The translations under genes and the position numbers were made by a program. DNA of 64,000 nt from Trematomus loennbergii (lineage: Eukaryota > Chordata > Actinopteri > Perciformes > Nototheniidae): NCBI GenBank assembly GCA_012861695.1, contig JAAOOA010000060.1, forward strand, positions 4,735,683 to 4,799,682, in the 5' to 3' direction. The notes under the pieces are model-generated. The model was not told the origin of the DNA. It worked only from the letters and a program-made list of their open reading frames with translations, and did not search any database. Numbering within the stretch: position 1 is the stretch's first letter; the number at the start of each line of letters is the position of its first letter. Shown here piece after piece: positions 1 to 10,900 of this stretch.

Positions 1-3000
1 ATTGTTCCAGCTCAGAAAAAGATCTCGGAAGCGACGTTCCTTCGTAGAAACTGATTTCACCTCTACGGTGTCATTTCCGGAGCCAGATCCAGAAAAGCCA
101 GACCAGGTTTTCAACAGGCTTCGTAACAGCATGTTGGCAGATTCTAATGATGCAGAGATGCTGAGTTTAGATCCTGAACCGTCAGAACAAACGCAGAACC
201 CCTGTCCTACTGTCTCCTCTTTGAATCACTCCGAAGGGGAACCGGCTCAGCTCGAGTCCAAACCCATCCTGTCCAAACCCCGCTTGCATGGTTGTAGCTC
301 TCCTTGTGGTGTGGGGCTCATGAGCAAAGTAGAGACCCCTCGAGAAGCAGGAAACAGGAAATGGAGATGGAACCCGATGCAATGGAATCGAAATCGGTCA
401 CAGATTTGGTGAAGGCAGCGTCTCCTACGATAACTGTTGTCCGCTGCCGGATGGATCCAGACGAGAAGGAGGAAAGGAAAGAAAAGGTGGAGGAGGGGAA
501 AGACGAGGAAGAGGAAACATCAGGTGTGTCGGGGAATGGGCCGTTCATTAATCATATGTTTTTGCCAGAATACACTAAGGAGGGAGGTAAGGGGGAAGAA
601 GAGAAGACGGAGGGGGTGGAAGGGTGCTTAGCGAGTTCAGATAGACCACTTATAGAAGCTCAGAAGCAACCCGAGGCCAACACGCTGCCTACATGTTTGA
701 AAGATGTTAATACAAAGAGTAGTAATGGCCTTTTTGGAGCACATGTGATTGCCGTAGAGGAACATCTACTTAAAGGTGTGTGTGAAAATTCAAACCCTCA
801 CTCATACTCACCACCACCCCCTCCACCCACAACCCCTCTACCAGTTCTTCCCAAATCACAGAGTGACTGTTTTGTTAGTGGAAAAGGCAGCATTAAAAAC
901 ACGGGGTCCTCAACCAAAATGTCTTTATCTAATTCTGAGATGTCACTGGGCAAACAAGGTCCCACTGGAAAAGCACAACTATATTTAGACGTCACCACCC
1001 GTGTTAATGAGGAAGACACCATCAGCGTTAGCACTCCTAGCGATGAAGTTACCGACAGCACCAATTCAGACAATGTTTTTGATGATGATGAAGTGGGTCA
1101 CTCCTTACATTCTGGTTCAAGTAAGAACAATGATTTGGCTATAGCTACAAAGCATACCATCAGTGCACATGTGGGTAGTGCAGGTAAAGGTGAGTCTCAA
1201 ATTCCTATCATGTCTCCTACCAACACTGAAGCTCACTCAATAATGAAATCAGGAAGTTCTGATTATACTCGAACCATAAACTCTATCACTGCAAAGCTTG
1301 GAGCTGCAACAAGTGCCACATCTCCTACATTTAATGCAGGTGCCAGATTGCAAAGTGAGGCTTTGTATGAAAGTGTTTTAGGTTTGAATCAAATAGTAGA
1401 CAAACCCAGTGACTGCTCTATTCCAAGTCCTGAAACTAAAGATAGTTTGGCTAGTCCTAGCTTGGCGAAAGCTGATACAGCCACAATCCACAATCTCTCC
1501 AAAGCGCCTCCTTCTCCACCTCACTTCCTCTTCCAGACCTGTTCTCCAAGCTTTATGGGTCGCTTATCTTCCTCCACACTAAGAAGGAAGATTCAAAATT
1601 TGCCCCTTTATCTATCACGCTCCCAGGAATCCCTCCACCAAGCTGGGGTGGGGGACGTAGCTCAGAGTGCTGCTAAGGATAACAGTAGCGAAGGGATAAC
1701 CATCAAAGTTACGGACGTTGACGAGGTCACACAAACCATAGACTTCCATAGGGGCACTGCAGAATCAGTGGAGTCGGATGATTCAGATACAACAGTTACA
1801 GGATCCGATGTGGAAGGGGAATCTTATTTCACACATTCAGAAAATAGTTTATCTCCGGTGTCAGAGATGAAAGAAGTAGGCTCTCCGTTGCCTGTTCAGG
1901 CTGAGCCAAAACCCCAACACCAAAATCAACTTCGGTACCATAAACCTAACAAGAACACACCGGGACCAATAACAGAGCCTCCAGTCTCCATAGTAAACAG
2001 CCTCCAGAAAGACACTTCAGGCCTAAAGATGGACACTCCTGGCCCTATAAAACATTCTCCAGAATCAAAGATAAAGGTCACAAGTCCAGGTGAGGACATT
2101 CAAGGTTATAAAATGAACATAAATGATCCGTCGTGTTCCATACCCTCTCCAATAGTGGTGACCGCACAGAATCTAAACGGGCCAGGTCTCCCATTTCATA
2201 GTCAGTCCCAGATAGTAGGACAGACCAGTGGCGACAGACCTTTGATGGGTCTTTGTAGAGCTCCAGTGCAGACTTCGGACTCACCAAAAACACTTTCTTC
2301 CGTCTGCAAGGTCTTTACCATCTGTGAGGATCCGTCCAAGACAAAGGGCCCAGTCGAGGTGGGATCTGCACAAGCCTTGAAGACTCAGTTTGGCTGCAAT
2401 TCTTTGCAAGAGTCGGTATGTGAGTCGGTTGTGGAAGGGTTGCAAGTGCCGCTGGATGCTTGTGGTTGTCCAACGTTGCCCTACACAAACTGCTTCGGCA
2501 GCGGGGACAGCTTTGACGAGGAGCTGACGGTCTACGAGTTCTCCTGCCGCACTCAGAGCAGCGGCGTGACGCAGACTTCAGGAGCAGGTCTTCCTCTCAT
2601 CACCTCCCCACCTGTTCCCTCCTTTCTCTCCACCTCTTCCACCTTCTCTCCGTCCTTCCCGCGCTCCATCCATTTCTCCACCTCTACCTCTGAGCTCAGC
2701 CCTCTCCTCTCACCGTTGTCTGACGCCTCAGACAATTTCCAGTCTCAAACGCACAAGGACACCATCAGTCAGCTAGGCCAGCAGCGCTACCCAGAACCCC
2801 CAACAGGATTCCAGGTACTTCGCGTGGACGTGGATCAGCTCCTTACGATTCTGGAAAGCAGCGGTGCCGACCGATCTATGGCAAACCATGGAGGTCGCCA
2901 CCCTAGAGACACCTGTCCGGCCCACTTTACAGAGAACAAGAGGGTGCTGCAGATAGAGGCACGGCGGCTGATGTCAGGCTGCCAGGAGGTGGTGGGTATC

Positions 3001-3303
3001 GGACAGAGCCCAGAAGAGATGCTCCTTTCCCTGGCCAACAGTTTCCGGACCCTGGTTGAGTTGGCAGGTATAGGCCTCTGGTTCTCTGGTTGTGAAAGGT
3101 GCGACCGGAGGAACGCAGAGGCGGTCGCAGGTCTGGCTGACGTGGCTCGTTCGTTCAGAGACTTCTGTCTGGCCGCAGAGCGAGCCAGCAGCAAGCGCAG
3201 CTGCCAGGATCTGAGCACCAAGCTGCTAGCCAAACAGTGCACCGCGCTCACTGCCTCGGTTTTCTGCCTCACTCAGCTGTTCCGCACCCTCACTGCACTA
3301 TGA
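1..3303 (+). CDS. C-terminal coding part of a large scaffold protein, candidate FRMPD family
   Basis: A reading frame open from the window edge, then a second long frame (304-3303, up to 999 codons), ends in TGA at 3301-3303. The protein is mostly low complexity: a Glu/Lys-rich stretch after the join, a proline run (SPPPPPPTTPLP), and many Ser/Thr/acidic motifs such as ESVESDDSDTTVTGSDVEGE. The last 120 or so residues look like a compact four-helix bundle, starting near ENKRVLQIEARRLMSGCQEV and ending LTQLFRTLTAL. This layout resembles the long last exon of FERM- and PDZ-domain scaffolds (FRMPD1/3/4), which act at the cell cortex; that family call is from memory and moderate at best. No FERM or PDZ domain is inside the window. 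The first ~345 bases read in frame 2 and the rest in frame 1. No plausible intron fits, so one base is missing (or two are extra) near 300-375, by assembly error or a real lesion. That the region codes is much surer than its name. Confidence 0.6.
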
Positions 3304-4239
3304 GTGGTGCACAACCTTGGAAGTCTTCTGAAATGAACTTCGAGCTACCTGTGGGGGGTAACCTCAGGTACATGAGGTCAACAGTGAGTCCACAGCTGCT
3401 GAGTGGCCCCAGACAAGACAGGTTTAGGGCGGGCACTGTGAGTTCAGGTGGCCTCAGTGAGCTACATGTGGTTGCTGACTGTCCTGTGCACAAACTGTGC
3501 AAACGAACTAGACCATCAACCAGACTGTAGGTTGGTGCAAGAAGCAAAAAGCAGAACCTGCTCACATTCCAGTATTGATTAAAACTGATGTACTTGAATG
3601 TATTCTATGCTATCGATTATGTTTATTTATTCATTTATTTATTTATTTCATGAGTTACTACAGTGAGCAAACAAGGAATGTAAAGACAAGGAAGGAAACT
3701 GGAAATGTTTACAGGCATATCTTTAGATAGATGTGAAGTGGGCCTTTCACACACAGTGAATTTCATTCCATTCATACACAGGCCTTTTGTATGACTGACC
3801 ATGATAAGATAAGAAACACTGCAGTTTACTGACCCTTACAGTATATATCTTTACATTCTCCCGGCTGTCAATGAGGACTCTGAATGTTACTGTTTACAAA
3901 ACCAAAAAGTGAGAAATGTTTTGATTTTTAAATCCCACAAATCAAGCCTGAAGCTGTGTTTGCCATTTTATAAATCTAGTAGCAGAATGCTGATGTATGC
4001 AATTATGAGACTTTATGAAGCAACAGTTTGGATGAGATACAGTCCTTTGCACATGCAGTGTTTCGTCATTTTGTATTTAGTATGATGAATGGAAGTGTAA
4101 TACATTTGCTAGATTTCTGTCAACACACTTTCTCCACCTCTGTTTGAAACACTGAACCGTACAGTGCGTGGTGATGTGGCTGTCAACCACCAGTGTTTTC
4201 CATACACTTGTTTCTTTTTTTTCATTCTATTGGAGACTT
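3304..4239 (+). other. Probable 3' UTR and downstream flank of the left gene
   Basis: There is no convincing ORF. An ATTAAA at 3578-3583 is a candidate polyadenylation signal about 275 bases after the stop. Just beyond it, 3619-3650 is a run of overlapping ATTTA pentamers of the AU-rich-element type, which would matter for mRNA stability if the transcript extends past the first signal. Where the transcript ends cannot be told from sequence alone. Confidence 0.4.
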
Positions 4240-4914
4240 ACTTTGGCCGACACGGGCAAATAACAAACATTACAATGGCTCAAAACAGTTCCATTAGCAG
4301 AAATGCGCTGCAGTTACAAAAACGATGCAAATTAAAAAAAACATCTTCACCAACTTGACAACAAGCTGCATAAACGAAACGCTGCAAATACAAAACGCAG
4401 CAAATTCAAATAAAAGGTGCTCAAAACGGAAGCGGGGGGACAGTAAAAAGTGATGCACACAGCTGGGATCAGAGAGCTTGTTGACATTCGGGGGTTATAA
4501 AGTTGGCCACCTGTCACTGGAAACTAACCGAAAATTGAAATGGCTTATTTGAACAATGTGATCACATGATTCCTTCTGATAATATTGCAAACTGCCGTAA
4601 GCTGGCTAGCTTACCACGTCATTTCAAATATACTGACAAAACACTTACATAACTCTTTAAATCCCTAACGTCAACAAATGCTCCGGTCCCAGCTGTGCGT
4701 GTCACTTTTGATTGTCGCCGTTCCCTATGTGTTTTGAGCCTCTTGCTGCTTTTTGTTTATGCTGTGAATGTTTTGTCAAGTTGGTGAAGACGTTTCTTCA
4801 TGTGTTTTGGCACATTTGTGTTTTATATTTGCATCGTTTTTTAAACTTCGCCCCCTTTCTCCTGTTGAAGCTGTTTGTGCCGTTGTAGCGTGTTTGCCCG
4901 TGTTGGCAACCATA
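4240..4914. mobile_element. Inverted-repeat MITE, possibly hAT-like
   Basis: The left end (GGCCGACACGGGCAAA at 4246-4260) recurs inverted at the right end (TTTGCCCGTGTTGGCA around 4893-4908). The flanks repeat GAGACTT (4233-4239 and 4915-4921), extendable to 8 bp with one mismatch, as expected for a hAT-sized target duplication. There is no coding capacity. Confidence 0.6.
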
Positions 4915-4921
4915 GAGACTT

Positions 4922-7218
4922 GGTAGAACTTCCCAGTAGATACTTAGGGTTCGTTACATAGTTTTATAATCATTTTAAAAATCTTAAGTTCCAAGCTAAT
5001 GACAAGCTTTTTAATCGCATTAAACCTCTCTCTGAGCTCTAGGGACAGTCAGAAAGGGCAATGTCCCTTACACTAAGTGCATTATTATTACAGATTTCCC
5101 AGTATAACTAATAGTGTAAAACCAGTGACTAAATATGGGCACAGAAAGCCCAAGCAGTGCAGGATTACAGTGTGTAGCATTGACTATTCATCATCTCAAT
5201 AACGCATTGAGTGGGAGGCTCTAATAGAACCTCTATCAAACTGACCCAATCGTTGGTTGACAGCCAGTCATTGGATTTCCTTGAACCCAACACATTGGTC
5301 ACAAAATCAACACTGTAAAGCTTATTGTGGATAGGCTGTGGAATTAAAGCATTTTCACTTGGAATGTTTCTTAAAATAAAAAGGGATGACGCACACTGGA
5401 CCTGCATGTTCACTGGAGAAATTAAAGTTATCAGAAATCATTTCACCAATGCAGCGAAGGGAACACAATTGATTGCAAACAGTGTTTCTATATATTTATA
5501 ATGGCAACTGAAACACTATTCATGAACCTGTCATGTTTTGTTCCCTGTGGTGGCGACAGAATATAGTGTCCCCTATTTTATTCCCAGTTATGATCTCAGT
5601 GAGAAAATTGCCCAAAAAACAAATTATGGAAAAACGTTTTTTATCTGTGCTCACGAAGCATGCTGTTATAAGCCATAAAATGCATTGTTGTTTCATCAGG
5701 GATTTTATCTGTGAATGACTGAATACTGTCGTCTGCTCCTGCTTTGTAATGCTCAACTACCACTATTAAACAATGTCAAGATTTCCTGTATGATTCCGTT
5801 ATTGCTCACACATTTAAAATATATATACTTTCTCCTAGTATGCGGCATACATTACAGGCAACGCTGAACTTGAGCCAGTTAAACTTGGTTGGTGCAAATG
5901 TGGGGTTAGGGGTCATGTTTAACCATTTATACATCAATAACACAATATTTTGCATATTATGGATTTTGCTATAACTATAGGATAGGCACCACAATTTAAA
6001 TCTTCTGTACAGCAAGAATGTTTCTGGGAAAAAAGACAATGTTTATTACACCTTGATGGTATAATTTAAGAATAAGTAAGTATTCAAAATATTCTCAACA
6101 CTTGAAAGCCTACTTTCTCAAATGCTACAAAGAAAATAAAACAGGCCTTATAACGTAATTTCACATCAAAAAGAAAGTGTAAATAAAAAATAATGCGTAA
6201 ATAAATAAAATAGGATTAAATCAATTACTGTAGTGTCGCAAGTAGTTATAACATACACTGCAGCATCTTAAATATATCGCCATGTTGATTCGAAATAAGG
6301 CTAACATATCAATTTGTTTATTTAAATACGTACATTTTTTATTACATTTTTGAAATAAAATGTGTGCGTGCGTGTGAGAGTGTATGGATCTCCTGTTCGT
6401 TTAAATCAGATGGGCTTTAAAAACTGGACTTCAACTCCACTATGATTATCAAATCTGTTAGCTGGTCTCGTTCCAGCATCTTTGATGCTCTCTTGTTGTT
6501 AACCCAGGTTAGTTGACCCTGTTAGTTGACAATTATTTGTCTAAAGTGTTCATTAATGTGCATTGTCCCTATTCAAATAAACGATTAAATGAAATGAAAT
6601 GTTTCCTGTGCCTGCATTCATCCTGCCCTCCTGGATCACTCTCTGGACTAAATATTTCCCCTGTGGACTCACACTACCTGTCTTCCTCTGCTCAAAACCT
6701 CTGGCTCTCATACTTATTACTCTTTCCCTATCCATTCATTTCACTGAGCCAGGACTGGCCAATCAGAGGCGGGGCTTAAGGGAAACTCAAGTGTGCATGC
6801 TTCATGGTCACAAGGCAAAAGATGATTGGGGCCCCGCCTCCAACGCTGCATCCAGTTTTCTTTAAACATCCATGTCCTCCTCCCAAAGCATTTCCTTGTG
6901 GTATTATTGTGAATGCCGCTGACAGTCCAAACAGAGACGTTAACATATTTTCTATCGATGACAAATAACTGATGATTGTCACAGTGTGAGAGGAATACAG
7001 AGTTGGCAGTCTTGATTTAAACTGTACATGGGAATCTACTTATCAGTAAAATACCTTCATATGTATAGGTACAACTCAAGCTCTATCCACTTCCTTTGTG
7101 GGCTGTAAATAGCCTTCACTTTCCAAGGACCAGACCAAATTGTCAGACAAATAGGGAACACTTTGTAATGATGAGTTATAGCAAAAAAGAGTTGTCTTTT
7201 ACCACTTCTAAAAAGTTT
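4922..7218. other. Intergenic stretch without a recognised gene
   Basis: AT-rich sequence with only short, unsupported ORFs on both strands. I see no splice-bounded exon, no clear terminal-repeat pair and no similarity to the two host genes. The segment 6700-6850 (with CCAATCAG and GGCGGGG motifs) is relatively GC-rich but matches nothing I can name. Confidence 0.4.
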
Positions 7219-8497
7219 TTGGTAGCGGTCTGTCATCCACTTGTGATCCCCTCATATCTCAGCAAGTGTTTTCTCTCCGCCTCACAATGAGCTCTCATAT
7301 CAAGTTTCTGTTCTTGTCCTGTCCAAACATTTGCTTAGCAGTGTGATGGGTGTTTTAAACTTCCCTTATTTATCTACCTGTTTCATGCACACATGGGAGC
7401 GGTAATCTGAATCGTGTTGCTGTGATTCTTCGGAGGGGGCAGGGGGTTCTGGTTCAACATCCTCATTAACACTTAGGCGCCGTTTACACGAGGAGAAAAC
7501 TGCTTGTATCTGCATAGTTTCGCGTGCGTATAGCCCTATTATTTACACGAGGCCGATAGAAACTGACCCCACAAACGATAACGGGTCCCAAGGTGGATAG
7601 ATTTGCAAACGAAACGCTCTGGGGGGTCAACCGAGTCCGTGTAATCACCTCTATACGAATATTTCCTGAAAAAATAGCGATAGCCCTCCCTCTCCCCACC
7701 TCTCCTGCTCACTGCTGTAGCAACTATCAAAAATAGCTGTGTTAATTAAACGCACAAGGGGTTCTTGAATGAAATAATATTATAAAAGGCAAACCAGAAT
7801 TGTTAACGCCCAATATACTCCTTAAACAAAATAAACAGAGTCAGATTTCATGCATTGATCCATTATATTGACAAAGGAGCGATCTCACCCGGTGTTTGTA
7901 GAGAATATCTCTCTTTCTGAGCCGTCCTCTCCACGGAGACGTGCTTCTTGGTCGGTCGATGCAATATCCACAGATTCGGTTTCTTTCAGTTAACTTCCCC
8001 GTTGCATTTATCCATATGCTGAGGAAATTACTATATCCCGCTGAATACCAGCAATCGCCACACACACTTCCTCCTGTCAGTAGCTACTGCTAGTGCTACT
8101 GCTACTGACCATGCTACAGATATTAGTGCAAAATCTACAGCTCCTCTACCACAACCATCAGCAACAAGTGGACATGGAGAATTACATGAACTACATGTTG
8201 CTAAATCCAGCGCGGGGCATAAACAGAAGGGTAGCCACGGCAACATTGCTGCGGGGCTGCTCGGGCTGCTCTTCTTCGCTGCTTTTGGTGTATTTTGGCG
8301 GAAGTTACAGCGCCACTTACAGTCCCGGCATATGTACTACAGCGTTTCCAGCGGCCTCGTTTGAACAGACACGTTAAATGAAACGAATGCATGTGAACGG
8401 AAGACTTTTTTGAATACGCATACTGTGCATAAACGCAAACGTTCCCGTGTGAAGGAGGCCTTAGCCTCTTCTACCTGCTGTCAAACAGAGCCACCAG
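7219..8497 (+). pseudogene. Decayed slc47a paralogue: relic of exons 3 and 4
   Basis: 7219-7262 aligns without gaps to the last 44 bases of slc47a exon 3 (51391-51434), 36 of 44 identical, including CCCTCATATCTCAG. Its donor GT has become CA. After 128 bases, 7391-7475 matches slc47a exon 4 (ATGGGAGCGGTAA, GTGATTCT, GAGGGGG, CATCCTCAT), with part of the middle lost. 8464-8497 matches the end of exon 4 (CTGTCAAACAGAGCC) and keeps a GTCAGT donor. The acceptor AG before the exon 4 relic is lost. The short intron between the relic exons also aligns in patches (ACAATGAGCTCT, TGTGAT..GGTGTTTT), in the same order and spacing class as the intact gene's intron 3. This is therefore a genomic duplicate, not a processed copy. 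A 985-bp transposon splits exon 4. No relic of exons 1, 2 or 5-9 was recognised nearby. Confidence 0.85.
7476..8460. mobile_element. PIF/Harbinger-like MITE inserted in the slc47a relic exon 4
   Basis: The ends are imperfect inverted repeats (GGCGCCGTTTACACGAGG at the left; CGTGTGAAGGAGGCC at the right), flanked by TTA on both sides (7473-7475, 8461-8463), the 3-bp duplication expected of PIF/Harbinger. Removing the insert plus one TTA restores a continuous match to slc47a exon 4. The family recurs inverted at 48273-49130 and in part near 52380-52600, sharing GGTGGATAGAT and GCTGCTTTTG blocks. No transposase is visible. Confidence 0.75.
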
Positions 8498-9202
8498 GTC
8501 AGTCCCAATCTTGGAGTCTTTTAGGCTCACGTTGATTCCTCTGCTTTTCACTGATAAATTGATATGTTACATTGTAACATTTATTCTTTAGTATTCCACA
8601 TGTTTTAACATAACATGACTTTCTGAAGTATCTTAATATCTTCTTGTCTGCTGTGTGAGGTAGGTCAACCCAGTCTCACATCTAAACGTGTAATAACTAC
8701 GTTGGTCCACAACTTGGGACGTAGTATTTCTACAAAAACACCTCTGAAATTGTAGGATCCCTACGTTTTTTCACCATTCATTTCCAATGGCTGGCGTCTA
8801 TGTCACGTGATCTTCAACTTTCTCTCCGCAGAAATAAAAAAACATGGCCGACCTTTGTTTTATTCTCGGTAGAAAATGCCTATTTTAAGGTTAGTTTGGC
8901 CATTAAAATGAGTTTTGATGTCATTTGATGCGAGAAATATGAGTTGTTATTTCAGATTATGTGTGCAGTGGATGTACATGATCTTTAGTTTGCTAGTTAT
9001 TACGAAGAATACTTCAGGAAATTGTGTAAATACAACGTTTTCATTGTTACCAAGGTGGTTGCTAGGGACGCTGCTATCGATATTATGTCTGTTATGTTGT
9101 GTAACTGTTTAATGGTGTTATCTTTATTGCTACCCCCTTCCCCGTCAATTTATAGTGTCTACAGCGCAAACGTATTAGTTTAACAAAATCCGCATCTAAA
9201 AT

Positions 9203-9680
9203 TGTGGCATAGATACGAGCTGAGGACCAAAATACAACACACGGGAAACCAGGGATAGTCGGTAACCAGCTTTATTAAAGGCAATAAACTGGAGGAGACA
9301 AAAAGGCAGATAGTAGGCAAAGGGCTGGTCGGGGACAGGCGAGGGTTCCAGGAGAAGGCAAGACGGGAGTCGCAGGTACAGACCGGGTCAGGGAGCAGGC
9401 AAGGCAGATAGTCCGGGTACAGGCAGGGTCAGGAAACAGGCGAGGCAGGCTGGTCAGGGACAGGCAGGGTCGAAACCGGGAGAGCAATCTGGAGGGTAAT
9501 GCGGGAAAGACTGGCATGCTGCAAAGTACGATCTGGCACTGAGGTGAAAGTGAAGTGGGCCTATATACTAATGGAGCTGATGGGTGTAACAGAGTGAAAG
9601 AGAGAGACAGGGTGTGGCTACCAGGTGACTAAAGAATGTTAATGCAGAAAATAGGTGAGTGAGAAAGCAGAACTGTGACA
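9203..9680 (-). mobile_element. Solo LTR of a chromodomain-Gypsy-like element
   Basis: On the minus strand it starts TGTCACAG, carries the CCAGATCGTACTTTGC block, a string of CTGCCTGTCCCTGACC-type repeats and an AATAAAG signal, and ends TGCCACA. The order and motifs match the 3' LTR at 23541-24022, so the two are related families. No internal retroelement sequence adjoins it. Target duplications cannot be read clearly because the left flank has diverged. Confidence 0.6.
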
Positions 9681-10244
9681 GTATGCAAGATCCTCAGCTC
9701 GGTGATTGGACGGTTTAGCCGCAATGCACGTTGGGAAATGGTGTTTATGCGATGTGAAATCCGAAAACAGGAAGAACTGCCGCCAAAACTGAAAACGTGA
9801 CGTGGATCATAAATATATCAGCAGTTAAACAACATCTTAGATTTATTTTCACACAATACGTCTCCTTGCAGTATCAACACTAATTCGGCTGACTTTTATA
9901 TTTGATCCAATTGGTAGATAGGCTGTATTTACACCATAACGGTGCACAGCTGAAAGGGACACCTACTGGTTAAAGCACGTTATTGAATTTTATTATTTGT
10001 ATTATTAGATATTAATAGGATCCCTATAAAGTATATTCATTACTCGTTATTCTCTACTAATAGTTCATTAAAGACTGTATATAATGACTATTTTGCACAT
10101 CCCTTTCAAGATTTCAAGATGTTCTAAGGTTTATTGACATATCATATTATACACAACTACGGTGTAGTTATGCAATGAATGAAAAACTTGGGTCGCAGGT
10201 TCCTCAACAGTGCATTACAAGACATCTATCAATATGTGTTTATA

Positions 10245-10369
10245 CCTCCAGCAATGTTAACTATGTTGAAGCACTTATTTTAACTGATATTATACATATG
10301 TATTACTCTTAAAAGATGTATGTAGATAGTATAAGAAATGTGCAGAATATGACAGTTTAATGGTGGAGG
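10245..10369 (+). repeat. Segment that is inverted in the second copy of this repeat
   Basis: The segment is bounded by CCTCCA and TGGAGG. The sequence before it (10018-10244) matches 21293-21508 in direct orientation, but the segment itself matches the reverse complement of 21509-21625. Both copies share the same left junction (ATCAATATGTG then TATACCTCCA). Confidence 0.75.
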
Positions 10370-10602
10370 CGTTTTTGTAGAAATACTACGTCCCAATTTG
10401 TGGACCAACGTAGTTATTACACGTTTAGATGTGAGACTGGGTTGGGTAGGTAAACCTCTTCTTTCTGTTTAGGTAATAGTGTGTGATGCAATATTCTATC
10501 TATTTGTATTGCAATACTATAGTATTGCAATGATCTACTTTGGCATGTAGCTTTTATTTTTCAGCTGTTAGGAAAGTATCTTTAAAAAGGAGATAATCTA
10601 TA

Positions 10603-10900
10603 CTCATTTTCAGCTTCATATTAGTAATGTGTGTCTCTACTGTGACATGTCTCCATGCTTTAATGTTCAAAAAGCTCTTTATTTTTCTCATACTGCCTGT
10701 GCTGCAGCACCTCTTTTCACCCTCTGTCTGAAATCAGAGCCCAGTCTGCTCTGATTGGTTAGCTGGTCGGCTCTGCTGTGATTGGTGAATCCAAAAAGAT
10801 GTCCCTCAGCCAATCATGTACAATGTGTTTGAGTGCTTGCCAACAGAAGTGCGAGTGTTACGTAGTGATGTCACTGTGTGGGAGAGAAACACTACTTTTG
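10603..10900 (-). mobile_element. Diverged TTAA-type MITE, same family as 58769-59144
   Basis: Read in reverse, it shares long blocks with the element in slc47a intron 9, for example GACATGTCTCCATGCTTTAA and the two CCAAT-like ATTGGTTAGCTGG/GTGATTGG motifs. Its ends are too decayed to place exactly. Confidence 0.6.

Larger units (their letters stand above)
8666..10444. mobile_element. Long-TIR DNA element with a nested LTR
   Basis: About 73 bp at the left end (from CAACCCAGTCTCACATCT) returns as an inverted repeat at the right end (…GATGTGAGACTGGGTTG). The flanking GGTAGGT at 8659-8665 and 10445-10451 is a 7-bp direct repeat. The interior has no intact ORF; it holds a reverse-oriented LTR (9203-9680) and a block (9690-10369) shared with 19276-21625. 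Confidence 0.7.

Noticed and set aside
2835..3272. 145-codon minus-strand ORF
   Set aside because: It is antisense to the well-supported end of the left-hand gene.
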